This document shows positions 51,883 through 54,286 of a stretch of 54,286 nucleotides of DNA, piece by piece. The stretch lies in assembly GCF_018698455.1 (NCBI RefSeq), contig NZ_JABIOQ010000017.1, positions 1-54,286 of the forward strand, in the 5' to 3' direction. The stretch is from Sulfurimonas sp. (lineage in GTDB: Bacteria > Campylobacterota > Campylobacteria > Campylobacterales > Sulfurimonadaceae). The translations under genes were made by a program, and so were the position numbers. Each line of letters starts with the position of its first letter. Position 1 is the first letter of the stretch. A model generated the notes under the pieces. The model was not told the origin of the DNA. It saw only the letters and a list, made by a program, of their open reading frames with translations, and made no database searches.

Positions 51883-53282
51883 TATCTTCTTCTTTTTCTC
51901 AAAATTTCTGTTTTATTTCTCTCTTTTTTAGAACTTTCTATGGTTAAAGTTGTATCAAAATTCATTTTTGAGTAGTCTGTATTATTTTTATATGTACTAC
52001 TAAATGTTGAATTAATATCTTCAAACTTATTAAAAAAAAGTTTTTCAAATCGATAAAGGTCTTTAAGGCTTCTAAAAGAGTGTTTAAATTTTACATTTAA
52101 TTCCAAACTCTTGTCAAGATATTGCCATTGTAATTCTTGTGGTTTTAGCAGCTCAATAAGTGGTTTTAATGTCAAGATAAGATCTAAAGGGTGATACTTT
52201 AGATATTGTTCTACAATTTGAATATATTTTAAACTTGAATGAAGCTCTTCGATGGAATAAGTATGTGTTTTATTAGCTGTTTTATTTAATTTATCTTTAA
52301 TTATTTCATAGTTTTGAAGTGAATCAGCATATGAGGAATATTTTTCATAAGTATAAAAGAAACTTATTAAAACAAATATTATCGATGCAGTAAGTAATAC
52401 TTTTGAAATTATATTATATTGTTTATGTGCTAAAACCGAAGTTGGCAAAAATTGATATTTTTTTGGTATAAACCAGCTTCCTATAGCAAAGATATGTTCC
52501 TGAGCTTCTTCGTATTCAAATCCTTGTATGAATGTATTTGGATATAGTACAGTAACCCCTAACTCAGATGACATGCAGATATGCTCTACCATAATTTCAT
52601 CTATAACTATCGAGCCACTCAATGCAATAATCGAAAAGTTTATTTCACGAAATTGTTGCTGTGCATATGCGATTGATTGGGTAATCCCTTCAACTAAGTT
52701 TAACTCTCGAAGTTCTGCATTATCCGCTGTAATTCTATGTTCACGGCTAAAAATAATTGCTTGTTTATGAATAGCGATTATAGTTATTTTATTGGCTTGA
52801 GTATGCACTGAAAAAAAGGTCTCATCCTTGATACATTCACACGATATTCCAAGTAATGAAAATTTATTTGTACTCGCACTTTTTAGCTCGTTCAAGTTTT
52901 TAATTAATTCTAGTACACTTAGATAATTATCTTCGAATACTCCATCAATTAAATATGTAGTTGTTTCATCATTTATATTTTTCGGTAATGGCACATAGTT
53001 GAAAATTAATTTCTTATTAATGTCTACTTCATGTAGTTGCATTAAGATTAAGCTTCTTATAACACTTTCATTATTTATAAGAGATTCGATAGTGATTTTT
53101 TCAACTACATCTTCATCTTGCTCAATACTTAAATAATAAGACTTTTTATTTTTTAAAAATTCACTTAACTCAGATAAGTCAATAATTTGCTGATTGATAA
53201 TAGAAAACTGTTTACCATTTTTTTGTACAAAAAGAACATAAACATAATCATTTTGAATATTCAGGGCATAAAACTGTTTCAT
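51882..53282 (-). CDS. MshI-like protein: PilM-like cytoplasmic domain plus PilN-like membrane/periplasmic part
   Basis: 466 residues. Residues 1-290 are cytoplasmic and PilM-like in layout (VVEKITIESLINNESVIRSL and NKLVEGITQSIAYAQQQ-type helices), followed by one membrane helix (about 307-327, LLTASIIFVLISFFYTY), then a coiled coil and a periplasmic PilN-like domain. In MSHA loci this corresponds to MshI. It is the first gene of the pilus operon. A TATAAGT/ACTTATA dyad (53318-53334) upstream could be its operator or promoter. Confidence 0.65.
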   Translation of the reverse strand: MKQFYALNIQNDYVYVLFVQKNGKQFSIINQQIIDLSELSEFLKNKKSYYLSIEQDEDVVEKITIESLINNESVIRSLILMQLHEVDINKKLIFNYVPLPKNINDETTTYLIDGVFEDNYLSVLELIKNLNELKSASTNKFSLLGISCECIKDETFFSVHTQANKITIIAIHKQAIIFSREHRITADNAELRELNLVEGITQSIAYAQQQFREINFSIIALSGSIVIDEIMVEHICMSSELGVTVLYPNTFIQGFEYEEAQEHIFAIGSWFIPKKYQFLPTSVLAHKQYNIISKVLLTASIIFVLISFFYTYEKYSSYADSLQNYEIIKDKLNKTANKTHTYSIEELHSSLKYIQIVEQYLKYHPLDLILTLKPLIELLKPQELQWQYLDKSLELNVKFKHSFRSLKDLYRFEKLFFNKFEDINSTFSSTYKNNTDYSKMNFDTTLTIESSKKERNKTEILRKRRR

Positions 53283-53521
53283 TTATTTTTTATCTTTAAT
53301 AACATATTTTTATATCATATAAGTTATACTTATACTATAGTACCACTTTCAGTCTTATGACAACAAGTTTAATTACCATATTCTACACTAAATTTCTTAT
53401 GAAATCATATTTATTTGAAAATATCCATCGTATATTCATTTTCTGCACATTTTTAGTTTATACTTCTTTTGAGTAGTTTGTTAGAAGTAATGTTTCGGTA
53501 CTTAGCTAAAGCGGCTTAGTC

Positions 53522-54286
53522 TAGTTTGTGCGAAAGTCGGATAATTATTTTCAAACAAAGAAAAGGTTTATCAGAGGCATCAATGTTCTATCACTCAATT
53601 ATAGCGATAGTCTCTCAAATTTTATGCTGGATTTCGCAATTAATATGGGTAATTATACAAGAGTGTAGAGGAGCGTGCACTTGGTCACACGTAAAGCTGG
53701 TGCAGGAAGGAAAGCAATTCTAAATAAGACAAGTGATAAAAAAGTTATTGAAGAACAAATAGGTCTATATCCCCATCAACCTAAAAAAGCTTATGCCATA
53801 ACAATTGAAAAACTTTCAATACAAATGAGCTATAAAACATTCAAACGATTTTTAAAAAAGTACTCAATCTAAGCTATAAACGAGTAAGAAGAGATACAGC
53901 AAGAAAACCAGATTCAACATTATGTAAAACAAAGAAGAAAGAACTTGAAGAATTAGAATCTAAAGCACTTACCGCTGCAATAGATGTCGAATATTTCGAC
54001 AAAAGTGGATTTAATCTTAATCCAAATCTACCTTATGCTTGGAATAAAATCGGAGAGACACTCAGCATCCCATCAAAGAGATCTGGAAATTTAAATGTTC
54101 TTGGATCCCTCAATAAAAATAAATCTATTTTATTCGCATCAACTACTAATCAAAGAGTAGATACGGAAGTCGTAATCGCTTATTTTCATATCTTCGCAGA
54201 AGAGATTACTAAACCAACAGTTGCAGTTGTTGACAATGCATCCATACATACAAGTAAAAAGTTTAAAGATACGCTACCAATATGGG
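53522..54286 (+). mobile_element. IS630-family insertion sequence, transposase (3' end outside window)
   Basis: Transposase coding sequence in two frames. Frame 1 (GTG about 53675 to 53872) ends FKRFLKKYSI; the second frame continues SYKRVRRDTARKPD ... with the DDE elements IDVEYFDKSGFNLNPN (first Asp), PYAWNKIGETLSIP, LNVLGSLN and VAVVDNASIHTSKKFKD (second Asp), all typical of IS630. The shift is at A_AAA_AAG (53854-53860), a canonical -1 slippery heptamer that joins the two frames exactly. Upstream, the N-terminal HTH region is readable only with a TAG (about 53669) in the way, so this copy may have a damaged N-terminus. No terminal inverted repeats were identified. Confidence 0.85.

Noticed and set aside
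53526-53723. 65-residue ORF before the transposase
   Set aside because: It has no family features and overlaps, in another frame, the degraded N-terminal part of the IS630 transposase.

Overview
The window is AT-rich (low GC, judged by eye) and densely coded. Its gene content points to a free-living member of the Campylobacterota, most likely Sulfurimonas or a close relative; this is an inference from gene content, not a database match. The main markers are a fused ispDF next to an HP1021/Cj1608-type orphan regulator, a divergent ATP-sulfurylase-like gene and pgpA (the order I recall from Campylobacter), 2-oxoacid:acceptor oxidoreductase genes korAB as used in the reductive TCA cycle, and a TorD/ferredoxin block typical of formate dehydrogenase or other molybdoenzyme assembly. 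No rRNA, tRNA, CRISPR array or prophage was seen.

Layout. 1-3918: the end of an SprA-related putative metalloprotease gene, then GIY-YIG, pepN and truC on the minus strand. 4160-7025: korA-korB. 7140-8429: an RhlE-type helicase. 8546-11268: a membrane PAS/GGDEF/EAL protein and a DUF2062 protein. 11273-16760: lgt, a GlcF-like Fe-S protein, an ADP-ribosylglycohydrolase, a pirin and an MsbA-type exporter, all minus. 16906-19150: a DxD glycosyltransferase, an RsbQ-like hydrolase and the decayed stump of its PAS partner. 19223-20456: an unusual two-gene membrane unit, in which a ComEA-like helix-hairpin-helix domain is fused to a MotA/ExbB-like channel and followed by a MotB/OmpA-like protein, just downstream of galU. 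21372-24403: an LsrG-like / class II aldolase / LsrK-like kinase operon. 24510-28847: glnD and glmS. 28940-31612: mrp and thiC. 31818-35514: ispDF, the atypical regulator, the Sat-like gene and pgpA. 35520-43269: pyk, two unrecognised or degenerate proteins, a ferredoxin, a TorD chaperone, a MscS channel and gdhA. 43270-44004: a gene-poor, repeat- and palindrome-rich spacer. 44005-53282: an MSHA-type pilus / type II secretion-like operon read leftwards (MshI-, MshJ- and MshK-like genes, mshL, a TPR protein, a pseudopilin, mshE, mshG, a pseudopilin). 53522-54286: an IS630-family transposase with a canonical -1 frameshift site, cut by the window end.

Most interesting points. (1) The HhH-MotA/MotB-OmpA pair, which could be a new energised envelope machine. 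(2) The compact AI-2-like kinase/aldolase/monooxygenase operon, where the aldolase lacks the dehydrogenase half of its usual fusion. (3) Two genes (pirin and HhH-MotA) whose conserved N-termini run upstream of every ATG/GTG/TTG and begin at ATA or ATT with well-placed Shine-Dalgarno sequences; a third gene may start at CTG. (4) Several homologues of enzymes or regulators that have lost key residues: the Sat-like protein, the AroE-like protein, a receiver domain with Ser in place of Asp, the AADQF GGDEF domain, and Mrp without its CxxC. (5) An RsbQ homologue beside its frameshifted PAS partner. All family assignments come from motif recognition and memory; no searches were run.
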